NCBI GenBank assembly: GCA_009838175.1
Contig: VXSB01000066.1
Coordinates: forward strand, 1 to 41,034
Length of the DNA stretch: 41,034 bases
Reading direction: 5' to 3'
Origin: Chloroflexota bacterium
Lineage (GTDB): Bacteria > Chloroflexota > Dehalococcoidia > Lucifugimonadales > Lucifugimonadaceae
The position numbers and the translations under genes are program-made. A model generated the notes under the pieces. The model had not been told where the DNA came from. It saw only the letters and a list, made by a program, of their open reading frames with translations, and searched no databases. Shown here in pieces: positions 1-7,979 of the stretch; the stretch's first letter is position 1, and every line of letters begins with the position of its first letter.

Positions 1-93
1 AAAATCCGGTTACGAAGACCGTTGTAGCTGCAGGGCTCGGACGCGGAGCATATGCTGGCTCCGCCAACAAAAGCAAGCCAGACGGGAATCCCG

Positions 94-150
94 TCCCCTT
101 CGCGAAGCGCAAGGGGACGCGGCGGGCGAAGCCACGCCGCAGGGGATGCC
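94..150 (+). repeat. Structured intergenic repeat, copy A
   Basis: This is one of four related copies of about 57 bases in the window. It opens with a hairpin of CCCCTT-CGC, loop GAA, and GCG-C-AAGGGG, with one bulged C. A second hairpin follows, GCGGCGGGC, loop GAA, and GCC-A-CGCCGC, which is the best-paired second hairpin of the four. It ends in AGGGGATGCC. The same order, with substituted stems, is seen at 463-523, 1517-1574 and, on the minus strand, 40862-40917. There is no transposase nearby; it may be a non-autonomous mobile repeat. Confidence 0.75.
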
Positions 151-436
151 CGTTCAAGGTTCGGGCGAACGCATCCCCTATCCGGCAGACGTCTGCCCGC
201 TTCGTCGGGAGGGTGAGGCTACGGCATCAGCAAGGGGCATGAACCGAGCGATGACAGGGGCCGATCTTCTAGACGCCCCCGGAGGGCCGACGGTCTGGCG
301 ACGTCGGCGGTGCCGGACTATTGACTGACTTTCACAACCAACTTATCGACGCGATCCCGAAAAGACGCGGCGATGCTTCGACTATCGACCTGTCGAACAG
401 AATCTCCCCGAAAGGGAGAATTGAACGCGCCTCCCT

Positions 437-462
437 GTCATTCCGAGCGCAGCGAGGAATCT
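437..462 (+). repeat. CATTCCGAGCG-type dispersed repeat
   Basis: The segment pairs ATTCC with GGAAT around a GAGCGCAGCGA centre. Sequences of this type, CATTCCGAGCG followed by AGCGAGGAAT, are common as dispersed intergenic repeats in many bacterial genomes. It abuts repeat copy B at 463. It is seen once in this window, so its repeat status rests on general knowledge rather than on a second local copy. Confidence 0.55.
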
Positions 463-523
463 CCCTCCCCTTTTTGCGTCAGCAAAAGGGGGACGCGTCA
501 AGCGAAGCGAGACGCAGGGGGTT
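463..523 (+). repeat. Structured intergenic repeat, copy B
   Basis: The first hairpin pairs CCCCTTTTTGC (467-477) with GCAAAAGGGG (482-491) across a four-base loop, with one bulged T. The inner bases differ from the other copies (TTGC/GCAA instead of CGC/GCG) but still pair. The second element pairs GCGTC with GACGC around a centre containing GCGAAGC. It ends in CAGGGGG. It sits directly after the CATTCCGAGCG repeat and 82 bases before the RidA-like gene. Confidence 0.75.
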
Positions 524-604
524 CATACAACGCATCAATCCGCGTTTAACATGGAGTCGCTAAACAGCTACATTTCACTGAACCGAAAGAATGGAGCCCC
601 AACC

Positions 605-1075
605 GTGTCCGCTGACGCACGAATCGAAGAACTCGGCATCGACCTGAGCCAACCTTCATCACCAATCGCCAACTACGTGCCCTGCGTACGAGTTGGGAAT
701 CTCCTGTTTCTATCCGGAAACGGACCACGGCGAGGCGGATCCAACGAGATGGTCACCGGCAAATTGGGACGTGACCTGTCAGTCGAGGAAGGCTACGAGG
801 CCGCGAGACTCGTCGGAATCCAACTCCTAGCCGCCATTAAGAACGAACTTGGCACCCTCGACGCCGTCGAGCGTTGCGTCAAAGCCCTCGGAATGGTCAA
901 CGGCACACCCGACTTCACAAGCCAGCCAGCAGTGATCAACGGTTTCTCCGACCTCATGGTCGAAGTCTTCGGCGAAAACGGCAAACACGCCCGATCCGCT
1001 GTAGGTATGGGCAGCCTCCCAAACGGCATCGCAGTCGAAATCGAACTCATAGTCCAACTCAAGGATGATGCATAA
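605..1075 (+). CDS. RidA/YjgF-family protein
   Basis: The 156-residue product reads as a RidA (YjgF/YER057c/UK114) family protein of the longer type. The pattern is PCVRVGNLLFLSGNGP near residues 27-42, a central helix region with VERCVKALGMVNGTPDF, and a C-terminal half with HARSAVGMGSLPNG and VEIELIVQL. RidA proteins form trimers; several hydrolyse reactive enamines or imines, others act on unrelated small molecules, so the substrate is open. I place the start at GTG 605 because GGAG at 593-596 lies eight bases ahead. An in-frame ATG at 551 would add 18 residues without family similarity and has no good ribosome site. The next gene starts within two bases of the stop, so the two are probably co-transcribed. 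Confidence 0.8.
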   Translation: MSADARIEELGIDLSQPSSPIANYVPCVRVGNLLFLSGNGPRRGGSNEMVTGKLGRDLSVEEGYEAARLVGIQLLAAIKNELGTLDAVERCVKALGMVNGTPDFTSQPAVINGFSDLMVEVFGENGKHARSAVGMGSLPNGIAVEIELIVQLKDDA

Positions 1076-1076
1076 A

Positions 1077-1511
1077 ATGCCCAGCTTCAAAGTCGAAAAA
1101 ATCAACCACGTCGGACTTCCAACCGACGATCGCGGAGCGTCTATCGGTTTCTTTCGCGACCTGATCGGGCTAGAAGTCATCCCGCACGAGATCGAAGGCA
1201 ACCCCCTCGTCTGGACGCGCGCCGAAGATGGCGGCATGTTGCACCTCATCGAGCCCCGAGATGGCAATCCCGCCGGTTGGCACGTCGCCCTCCAAGTCGA
1301 CAACATCGATGCGGCTTTGGCAGCAGTCAAAGAGGCTGGTATCGAAATAACCTCCGGCCCCGGCGAACGCGCCAACGGACAGCGCTACTTCTTCATCGAC
1401 GACCCCGACGGCAACCGCATCGAAATCGCAACAGCCGGATACACCATCGACTCTCAACGCACCGTCGACGAACTCGGCTTCACCTACGACAAAGACGGCA
1501 ACAAGCTCTAA
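1077..1511 (+). CDS. VOC/glyoxalase-family metalloenzyme
   Basis: The 144-residue product has the vicinal oxygen chelate fold, with two beta-alpha-beta-beta-beta modules. Metal-ligand candidates stand at the usual places: His11 in INHVG, Glu59 in HLIEP, His69 in WHVAL and Glu116 in DPDGNRIEI. The family includes glyoxalases, dioxygenases, epimerases and resistance proteins, and the sequence does not select among them. ATG 1077 is preferred, with AAGG at 1061-1064 upstream; in-frame ATGs at 1065 and 1068 overlap the preceding gene. The tight link with the RidA-like gene suggests a shared detoxifying or catabolic step, which is inference. Confidence 0.78.
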   Translation: MPSFKVEKINHVGLPTDDRGASIGFFRDLIGLEVIPHEIEGNPLVWTRAEDGGMLHLIEPRDGNPAGWHVALQVDNIDAALAAVKEAGIEITSGPGERANGQRYFFIDDPDGNRIEIATAGYTIDSQRTVDELGFTYDKDGNKL

Positions 1512-1516
1512 CCATC

Positions 1517-1574
1517 CTCCCCTTTCGCTCAGCGAAGGGGGACGCGGTGAGCGAAGCGAGACGTAGGGGGATGC
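1517..1574 (+). repeat. Structured intergenic repeat, copy C
   Basis: The first hairpin pairs CCCCTT-T-CGC with GCG-AAGGGG around loop TCA, with the bulge on the 5' arm. The second element, GGTGAGCGAAGCGAGACG, keeps the GCGAAGC centre but pairs poorly, and the repeat ends in TAGGGGGATGC. It lies six bases after the VOC gene and before the convergent CoxG-like gene, so it could also help to end transcription there. Confidence 0.75.
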
Positions 1575-1616
1575 TCGCCCCGGATTCCCATCTACTGCGC
1601 CGTATCGAATTCCCTA

Positions 1617-2060
1617 TCAGCGCTTCCTCGCAGCCTTCTCAACATTGTTGAAGAAGACCCCCATCAGCTGCTTCGACACGCCCGGCAACATCCGCTGCCC
1701 TACTCGCGCGATCATCCCGCCGGTTTGAATCTCGCCATCGGCTTTGATTAATGTCGACTCCGCATCGATCTCTTCAAGCTCGACTTTACCCGTCCCCTTC
1801 ATCCAGCCATGACGTGAATTCCCATCCACTTTAAGGGTGTAAGAATTCGGTTCGTCACGCTCCTCGATCTTCACATTCCCCGCAAAACTGGCCTTGATTG
1901 GACCGATCCCGATGTCCATATTCGCGGTGTACTCGTCCGTCTCCACTTCCCTCAGTCCTTTGGCACCAGGGATCATCGAACCTAGCGCCTCCACGTCATT
2001 AAGCGTTTCCCAAACCTTCTGTTTCGGAGCGTTTACAGTGAATTCCCCGCTGATTTTCAC
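1617..2060 (-). CDS. CoxG-like SRPBCC protein
   Basis: The 147-residue product matches the CO dehydrogenase subunit G (CoxG) family of the SRPBCC/START-like fold. It begins MKISGEFTVNAPKQKVWETL, followed by a PGAKGLREVE-type loop, GIGPIKASFAGNV near residues 50-62, and a C-terminal helix ending FFNNVEKAARKR. CoxG-type proteins are linked to maturation or membrane anchoring of molybdenum hydroxylases, and some bind small organic substrates. The start is GTG (2058-2060) with GAGGG about nine bases upstream. It is divergent from the molybdenum hydroxylase genes, 104 bases apart, so a shared control region is likely. Confidence 0.85.
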   Translation of the reverse strand: MKISGEFTVNAPKQKVWETLNDVEALGSMIPGAKGLREVETDEYTANMDIGIGPIKASFAGNVKIEERDEPNSYTLKVDGNSRHGWMKGTGKVELEEIDAESTLIKADGEIQTGGMIARVGQRMLPGVSKQLMGVFFNNVEKAARKR

Positions 2061-2164
2061 GTCTCAATCCCTCGAAAAATGGTGTTTCTGCTTCGACGCG
2101 CACCACATTTTCGGATAAACTTGCTTCAGTTTGCATAGTCCATCATAACGTGAGGAGCGGGCTC

Positions 2165-2638
2165 ATGAATCAAGAATTGTCGATCACCATCAACGGGACG
2201 GAGCACCGATTACAAGTGCCCTCCAGAACGTTGTTATCGCAACTGTTGAGGGACGTCTTAGACCTCACCGGCACTCACGTCGGTTGCGATACGAGCAGCT
2301 GCGGCGCCTGCACCGTCCTCGTGGACGGCAACGCCACAAAATCCTGCACCATGTTCGCAGTTCAAGCCGATGGTTGCGAAGTCACCACCGTCGAAGGCTT
2401 GGCATCGAACGGCGACCTCCATCCGATCCAAGAGGCGTTCCGTGAGAAACACGGCCTGCAGTGCGGATTCTGCACTCCAGGGATGATGATCACGGCAGTC
2501 CAGATTCTGGAGCGCAATCCTTCGCCATCTGAAGCAGAGATCAGAAGCGGTCTGCGCGGCAACCTGTGCCGTTGCACCGGCTACCACAACATCGTCGCAG
2601 CCGTTCAACACGCAGCTACGATCTCGGGAGGTGAGTAG
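2165..2638 (+). CDS. Molybdenum hydroxylase small subunit (2Fe-2S)
   Basis: The 157-residue product carries two [2Fe-2S] clusters of the xanthine dehydrogenase/CO dehydrogenase family. The plant-ferredoxin-like cluster is held by Cys41, Cys46, Cys49 and Cys61 (GCDTSSCGACT). The second, in the helical C-terminal half, uses Cys100, Cys103, Cys135 and Cys137 (QCGFCTPGMM and NLCRCTGY). It passes electrons from the molybdenum site to the FAD subunit. ATG 2165 is chosen because GAGGAG at 2152-2157 lies seven bases ahead; the GTG at 2150 has no such site. The gene leads a tight operon of small, large and medium subunits. Confidence 0.95.
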   Translation: MNQELSITINGTEHRLQVPSRTLLSQLLRDVLDLTGTHVGCDTSSCGACTVLVDGNATKSCTMFAVQADGCEVTTVEGLASNGDLHPIQEAFREKHGLQCGFCTPGMMITAVQILERNPSPSEAEIRSGLRGNLCRCTGYHNIVAAVQHAATISGGE

Positions 2639-2640
2639 AT

Positions 2641-5040
2641 ATGACAACCGGAACACTCATTGGCCAAGAGGTCAAGCGCGTCGAAGATCAGGCGCTGATC
2701 ACCGGGAGAGGCCAGTACGTCGACGATCTTCGATTACCCGGACTTCTGCACATCGCTATTGTCCGAAGCCCATACGGGCACGCAAAAATAAACAACATCG
2801 ATGTCTCCGCCGCGGCAAACGCCCCCGGCGTAGTCGCTGTATTTACAGGTGCTGACCTCGCTGAGCAACTCGGAAGTCTGCCCGCAGGCTGGTTGCTCGA
2901 CGAAGAAGCAACCGGGATGAAGGCACCAGAGCATCCCCCACTCGCAATCGAGAAAGTCCGATACGTCGGCGACGCAGTCGCGGCAGTAGTTGGCAGTTCA
3001 CCCGCGGCCGCTTCAGATGCCGTTGCACTAGTCGAAGTCGACTACGAGCCTTTGGATGCCGTCACTGACGCCGAACAGGCAACTGCCGACGGCGCACCCG
3101 TCGTCCACGACGACGCTCCAGGCAACCTCGCGTTCGACTGGGCCGTTGGAGCCGGTGATTACGACGCAGCAGCGGCAGAAGCCGATGTCGTCGTCAGCGA
3201 ACGCATCGTCAACCAACGCTTGATACCCAACCCGATGGAAGCGCGCGGAATCATGGCCGACTACAACGCCGGCACCGAGCAGCTGACCATCTGGACTTCA
3301 ACGCAGATCCCGCACTTGGTACGTCTGCTCTTCGCTCTAGTTACGGGTCACCCAGAGCACAAAGTCAGAGTGATCGCACCTGACGTCGGCGGAGGTTTCG
3401 GCTGCAAGCTCTACCTCTACGCCGAGGAAGTCATCTGCGGAATCATCGCCAAGAACCTTGAGCGTCCAGTTAAATGGATCGAGAGCCGCACCGAGAACTA
3501 CGTAGCCACGACACACGGCCGCGACCATATCGCGGATGCCGAGATTTGCGGCACTAGTGACGGCATCGTAACCGGCCTCAAGGTCCACGTCTACGCCAAC
3601 TTGGGCGGATACCTCTCGACCTTCGCTCCGGCAATCCCGACCATCCTGTTCGGATTGATGCTCGGAGGGTGCTACAAATTCGAGAACCTGTCCTGTCAAG
3701 TCAAGGGCGTATTCACCAACACGACGCCAGTTGACGCGTATCGCGGCGCCGGACGTCCAGAGGCGACTTACGTCGTCGAACGCATGATGGAGCGCTACGC
3801 CCACGAGATCGGGCGTGATGTTCTCGGCGTCCGCCGTCGCAACTTCGTCCGCCCCTTCAAGCGCGGACACGACATGCCGATCGGTGTCACATACGACTCC
3901 GGCAACTACCAAGGCGCGCTCGCAGCCGCACTCGACAAGTTCGACTACCAAGCGTTCAGGCAAGAGCAACGCGACGCTCGTCGCGAGGGGCGCTTCCTAG
4001 GCGTCGGCTTCTCGACCTACATCGAGATCTGTGGCATGGCACCATCTGCCGTTGCAGGCGCATTGGGCGCAGGCGCAGGCCTTTGGGAGTCGAGCACCGT
4101 CCGAGTCCACCCGACTGGAACGGTTACCGTCTTCACCGGCACCTCGCCGCACGGACAGGGCCACGAGACCACCTTGGCGCAGATAACGTCATCTCGCCTC
4201 GGCGTCCCCATGGAGAACATCGAGGTCGTGCACGGCGACACCGAGCGTCACCAGTTCGGCACTGGCACCTTCGGAAGCCGCTCCCTCGCTGTCGGCGGAC
4301 AAGCCCTGATGATGAGCTTGGACAAGGTCATCGAGAAGGCCAAGAAGATCGCTGCCCACGAGATGGGTGTCGATGCCAAACAGGTCCGGTTCGAGAACGG
4401 CACGTTCTACGTAGAAGACATCCAAGAACGCGAGATACCTTGGGGCGATGTCGCACTAGGCGCGTACTGGGCAAAGAACCTGCCCGATGGTCTAGAACCG
4501 GGTCTTGAAGCCGTAAGCTTCTTCGACCCGCAGAACTTCACATGGCCCTTCGGCACGCACATCGCGGTCATCGAAATCGACGAGGTCACCGGTGAGACGA
4601 AGCTCAACCGCTACGTCGCTATCGACGATGTCGGCAACGTCATCAACCCGATGATCGTGGACGGCATGGTACACGGCGGCATCGCGCAAGGCGTCGGACA
4701 GGCGCTCCAAGAATGTGCCGTTTACTCCGACGACGGTCAGCTGTTGACCGGAAGCATGATGGACTACGCAGTTCCGACCGCTGAGGACTTCCCGACCTTC
4801 GAGACGGGTCGAACCGTCACACCTACGACGGTTAACGCCCTAGGAGCCAAAGGCGCAGGCGAAACTGGAACGATCGCCGCATCGCCGGCAGTTGTGAACG
4901 CCGCGGTTGACGCGCTCAAACACTTAGGCGTGAAGCACTTGAACATGCCACTGAGTCCCGAGAGGATGTGGCGGACCATTCAGGACGCCAAAGAGGAACG
5001 TCGAGCACGCCGTTCGGCAGCAGCGAGAAGGGGTAACTGA
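2641..5040 (+). CDS. Form II CoxL-like molybdopterin subunit
   Basis: The 799-residue product is the catalytic subunit of a molybdenum hydroxylase. It shows the N-terminal substrate-channel domain and the molybdopterin cytosine dinucleotide binding domains, with GGGFGCK at 250-256. The active-site loop reads AYRGAGR at 366-372, the form II pattern, not the AYxCSFR of true form I CO dehydrogenase. The conserved Glu741 of GAGETGT would be the catalytic base. Form II enzymes act on diverse aldehydes or heterocycles, and CO oxidation by them is disputed, so the substrate is unknown. The start codon follows the small-subunit stop by two bases with GGGAGG upstream, which indicates translational coupling. 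Confidence 0.94.
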   Translation: MTTGTLIGQEVKRVEDQALITGRGQYVDDLRLPGLLHIAIVRSPYGHAKINNIDVSAAANAPGVVAVFTGADLAEQLGSLPAGWLLDEEATGMKAPEHPPLAIEKVRYVGDAVAAVVGSSPAAASDAVALVEVDYEPLDAVTDAEQATADGAPVVHDDAPGNLAFDWAVGAGDYDAAAAEADVVVSERIVNQRLIPNPMEARGIMADYNAGTEQLTIWTSTQIPHLVRLLFALVTGHPEHKVRVIAPDVGGGFGCKLYLYAEEVICGIIAKNLERPVKWIESRTENYVATTHGRDHIADAEICGTSDGIVTGLKVHVYANLGGYLSTFAPAIPTILFGLMLGGCYKFENLSCQVKGVFTNTTPVDAYRGAGRPEATYVVERMMERYAHEIGRDVLGVRRRNFVRPFKRGHDMPIGVTYDSGNYQGALAAALDKFDYQAFRQEQRDARREGRFLGVGFSTYIEICGMAPSAVAGALGAGAGLWESSTVRVHPTGTVTVFTGTSPHGQGHETTLAQITSSRLGVPMENIEVVHGDTERHQFGTGTFGSRSLAVGGQALMMSLDKVIEKAKKIAAHEMGVDAKQVRFENGTFYVEDIQEREIPWGDVALGAYWAKNLPDGLEPGLEAVSFFDPQNFTWPFGTHIAVIEIDEVTGETKLNRYVAIDDVGNVINPMIVDGMVHGGIAQGVGQALQECAVYSDDGQLLTGSMMDYAVPTAEDFPTFETGRTVTPTTVNALGAKGAGETGTIAASPAVVNAAVDALKHLGVKHLNMPLSPERMWRTIQDAKEERRARRSAAARRGN

Positions 5041-5042
5041 AC

Positions 5043-5930
5043 ATGACAACCGGAGTAACAGATCCTTTCGCATACCACGCCCCCGCAACGGTGCGTGAAG
5101 CTTCGCAAGCGCTGTCGAGATATCGCGGCGATGCCAAACTGCTGGCTGGCGGTCACTCACTCATCCCGATGATGAAGTTGAGGATCGCATCGCCACAGGC
5201 CATCGTCGACCTGCGCAACATCGACGACCTCAAAGGCATCAGTGAAACCGACGACGGTGGTCTAATGATCGGCTCGATGACCACGTATCACGAACTGATC
5301 ACGTCGGACTTGGTCAACTCGAAAGCGCAAGCAATCGCCGAAGCAGCAGCCCAAGTAGCCGACACGCAAGTCAGGAACTGGGGCACCATCGGCGGTTCGT
5401 TGGCGCACGCCGACCCCGCGGGTGACCTGCCCGCAGTCGCAGTTGCATTGGATTTCCAGATCCACGCATCCTCCGCCCGATCGGACCGGACAATATCCTG
5501 CGACCGGTTCTTCCGCGGATACCTCGAGACCGCGCTTCGAGCTAACGAAGTACTGACAGGTGTATCTTGCGCCGCCTCAGGCGACGGCAGCGGATCCGCA
5601 TACGTGAAACTGGCAAACAAAGCGTCTCACTACGCCATCGTCGGTGTCGCAGCCGCGATATCGATCGATGCAGGCGGGATGTGCACCGCCGCACGAATCG
5701 GCATCACCGGAGCCGGGCCGCATGCCGTGAGGTCTCGACGCGCCGAACGCATCTTGGTCGGCAAAGAGCTCTCATCCAACGTGATCGCACGCGCCGCCCA
5801 GCGGGGCGGTGCTGAGCTCGCCGGGCTGTTCAACGACGACGTCCACGCCTCGGCCGAATACCGCGAAGCGATGACCAAGGTCTATACCGAACGCGCCATT
5901 GCGCTCGCAACGGAACGCGCGTCTGGCTGA
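5043..5930 (+). CDS. Molybdenum hydroxylase FAD subunit
   Basis: The 295-residue product is the medium, FAD-binding subunit (CoxM type). FAD-binding motifs are AGGHS at 35-39, within AGGHSLIPMMKLR, and TIGGS at 115-119 followed by AHADPAGDLP. The C-terminal CO dehydrogenase flavoprotein domain covers roughly residues 180-290. It takes electrons from the 2Fe-2S subunit and passes them to an acceptor, probably quinone or another redox partner. Its ATG lies two bases after the large-subunit stop. The operon order here is small-large-medium, unlike the medium-small-large order of the classic form I operon. Confidence 0.94.
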   Translation: MTTGVTDPFAYHAPATVREASQALSRYRGDAKLLAGGHSLIPMMKLRIASPQAIVDLRNIDDLKGISETDDGGLMIGSMTTYHELITSDLVNSKAQAIAEAAAQVADTQVRNWGTIGGSLAHADPAGDLPAVAVALDFQIHASSARSDRTISCDRFFRGYLETALRANEVLTGVSCAASGDGSGSAYVKLANKASHYAIVGVAAAISIDAGGMCTAARIGITGAGPHAVRSRRAERILVGKELSSNVIARAAQRGGAELAGLFNDDVHASAEYREAMTKVYTERAIALATERASG

Positions 5931-5943
5931 AAGCAAATCACAG

Positions 5944-6666
5944 GTGGATACAAACATCGGAACAGGCCGCCTTATCGGCGGCCTGATCGTCATCGCTTTG
6001 GGAGGCCTATTCCTCCTCGATACCCTAAATATCCTCGATTTCGGGGAAATCATTGGATGGGCCGCTTCGATCGCATTAATCGCATTCGGCATAGGAATCT
6101 TAATAACCAAGAGATTCCGACAGGTATTCTTCCCTATCGTGCTGATCCTAGTAGGCCTGTTCCTGCTTCTCAGTAATCTCGGTGTTGACGCCTATCGATT
6201 CTGGCCGGTAATCCTCATCGTCGTCGGTGCCGCGATTATTTTCGGCGGAACGCGCCGTCGGTCACGTAATAGCAAGCGCAATGCCAGCGGAAACTCGAAT
6301 GCCAAAAGCGGAAGTTCGACTACCACAACCGAAGGCGAAGTTAGCATCTCTTGCACATTGGGTGAAACCAACGAACGAGTTGAAACTAGCGATTTCACGG
6401 GAGGTACCGTGAATGTAACTTTGGGTAACGTGAACGTGGACCTCAGAGATGCAACAATCGTCAATCGTCCCGCTACTTTGGACGTTTCCCTCACGATGGC
6501 CGGACTGAATCTGCGAGTTCCATCTGACTGGGCCGTTACCATAGAAACCGATGTCACGATGGGCGAAGCAGAAGACAAGCGAACTCGCACTGCTTCAACT
6601 TCCAACAGCCCGCAGCTAGTGATCACTGGCGGTCTAACAATGGCCAGTTTGGCGATCGACGACTAG
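5944..6666 (+). CDS. LiaF-like four-helix membrane protein
   Basis: The 240-residue product has four hydrophobic segments (about residues 10-28, 36-54, 60-78 and 84-100). A basic, Ser/Asn/Thr-rich linker follows near 103-135, then a beta-rich C-terminal domain of repeated short strands. This layout resembles the DUF5668/LiaI-LiaF family, in which LiaF restrains a cell-envelope stress two-component system. No LiaR/LiaS-like genes are in the window. I choose GTG 5944, 13 bases after the FAD-subunit stop; an in-frame ATG at 5899 would overlap that gene. Its ribosome site is weak, so the start is uncertain. It may simply ride on the molybdenum hydroxylase transcript. Confidence 0.65.
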   Translation: MDTNIGTGRLIGGLIVIALGGLFLLDTLNILDFGEIIGWAASIALIAFGIGILITKRFRQVFFPIVLILVGLFLLLSNLGVDAYRFWPVILIVVGAAIIFGGTRRRSRNSKRNASGNSNAKSGSSTTTTEGEVSISCTLGETNERVETSDFTGGTVNVTLGNVNVDLRDATIVNRPATLDVSLTMAGLNLRVPSDWAVTIETDVTMGEAEDKRTRTASTSNSPQLVITGGLTMASLAIDD

Positions 6667-6724
6667 ACCCCTCGATGCAAGCTGAAGTGCCATCGTCGGG
6701 CCGTAACCTAGCGATGAAGTCGTA

Positions 6725-7882
6725 ATGTCGCGCGTATCAGAAGAAGCACGTTCTCAAATCATCGACCTCGTTCGGGAGTTCATACGCAAGGACGTCGAAC
6801 CCGTAGCTTCCAGATACGATCACGAAGACATCTATCCCGCCGAACTCATCGACACCATGCAGGAGATGGGTCTCTTCGGGATCACGATACCTGAACAGTA
6901 TGGTGGACTTGGGCTTGACCATGTAACCCTCGCCATCATCTTTGAAGAGCTCAGCAAGGGCTGGATGAGCGTCTGCGGACCTATTGGCACGCACCTGTTG
7001 ATGTCGGCGATCATCGCGGAGCACGGCACTGAAGACCAGAAACAACGCATATTACCGGGCATGGCAACCGGCGAAATTCGCGGCGGGTTGGGATTGACCG
7101 AACCTGAAGCTGGTAGCGATGTTCAAGGTATTCAAACTACCGCGACTAGAGACGGCGAAGAGTACGTCCTGAACGGCCGCAAGATGTTCATCACGAACGC
7201 CGAGAACGGCAACGCCTACGCCGTCCTAACCAAGACAGATCCCAACGCCGATCCACCGCATCGCGGCATGAGTTGCTTCATAGTCCGAAAACCGAACCCC
7301 GGACTATCCGTAGGCCAACACATCGACAAGTTGGGCTACCGCGGCGTCGATACCGGCGAACTGCTTTTCGACAACTGTCGCGTCGGCGAAGAGGATCTTG
7401 TCGGCGGCAAAGAGGGCCGAGGTTTCCATCAGGTGATGGGCGGTTTGGAATCGGGGCGCATTAATGTGGCGGCACGCGCAGTTGGCGTAGCAACCGCCGC
7501 GTTCGAAGCCGCCATCTCATACGCGCAGCGTCGCGAAGCGTTCGGTGTTCCGATCGCAAAGCATCAGGCGATCCAACTGAAACTTGCCGAGATGGGCACC
7601 AAGATCGAAGCCGCCCGTTTGCTGACCATGAGCGCGGCGCAAAAGAAGGACGATGGTGAACGCGTTGACCTTGCCGCTGGCATGGCCAAACTTTACGCCA
7701 GTGAGATATGCGGCGAAGTAGCAATGGACGCCATGCGTATACACGGCGGCGCCGGATACACCAAAGACTTCCCAGTCGAACGCTACTACCGCGACGCCCC
7801 GCTCATGATCATCGGCGAAGGCACCAATGAAGTTCAAAAGCTAGTCATCGCCCGCAGGTTGCTGGAGCGATATCGCGAATAA
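6725..7882 (+). CDS. Acyl-CoA dehydrogenase
   Basis: The 385-residue product has the standard acyl-CoA dehydrogenase length and order: N-terminal helical domain, central beta domain, C-terminal helical domain. Visible motifs are GGLGLTEPEAGSD in the FAD/substrate region, the FITNA stretch, and IHGGAGYTKDFPVERYYRDA near the end. Glu365 in GEGTNEVQ is the expected catalytic base. It would oxidise an acyl-CoA to the enoyl-CoA and hand electrons to ETF; chain length or branching cannot be told. No beta-oxidation partners are adjacent. The ATG at 6725 has only a weak purine stretch (GATGAAG) upstream. Confidence 0.93.
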   Translation: MSRVSEEARSQIIDLVREFIRKDVEPVASRYDHEDIYPAELIDTMQEMGLFGITIPEQYGGLGLDHVTLAIIFEELSKGWMSVCGPIGTHLLMSAIIAEHGTEDQKQRILPGMATGEIRGGLGLTEPEAGSDVQGIQTTATRDGEEYVLNGRKMFITNAENGNAYAVLTKTDPNADPPHRGMSCFIVRKPNPGLSVGQHIDKLGYRGVDTGELLFDNCRVGEEDLVGGKEGRGFHQVMGGLESGRINVAARAVGVATAAFEAAISYAQRREAFGVPIAKHQAIQLKLAEMGTKIEAARLLTMSAAQKKDDGERVDLAAGMAKLYASEICGEVAMDAMRIHGGAGYTKDFPVERYYRDAPLMIIGEGTNEVQKLVIARRLLERYRE

Positions 7883-7979
7883 AACGCCGCCATCATTGCC
7901 AATCTCACATTACGTGCGATAACGGATGGACGACAATGGTCTAGTGGGCTAAACCCATCTACCCTCATATCATCTTCAA

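Larger units (their letters stand above)
1..604. other. Gene-poor left edge with repeats
   Basis: No convincing gene lies here. Two plus-strand frames are open from the edge: one runs from base 3 to a TGA at 240-242, the other from base 2 to about 328. Both pass through repeat copy A and give Arg-rich translations, so at most the first 80 bases could be the end of a real gene. The stretch holds two copies of the window's structured repeat (94-150, 463-523), one copy of the CATTCCGAGCG repeat (437-462), and a perfect 14-base palindrome, GGCAGACGTCTGCC, at 184-197. Nothing else is recognisable. Confidence 0.6.

Noticed and set aside
827..1375. 182-codon minus-strand frame across the RidA and VOC genes
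   Set aside because: It is antisense to two recognised genes and has no domain of its own.
3337..3969. Long antisense open frame under the CoxL-like gene
   Set aside because: It lies wholly within a strongly supported gene, and its translation is low-complexity Val/Asp/Ala-rich with no family signal.
2641..5040. Aerobic (form I) CO dehydrogenase
   Set aside because: The active-site loop is AYRGAGR, not AYxCSFR, and the subunit order differs from form I operons.
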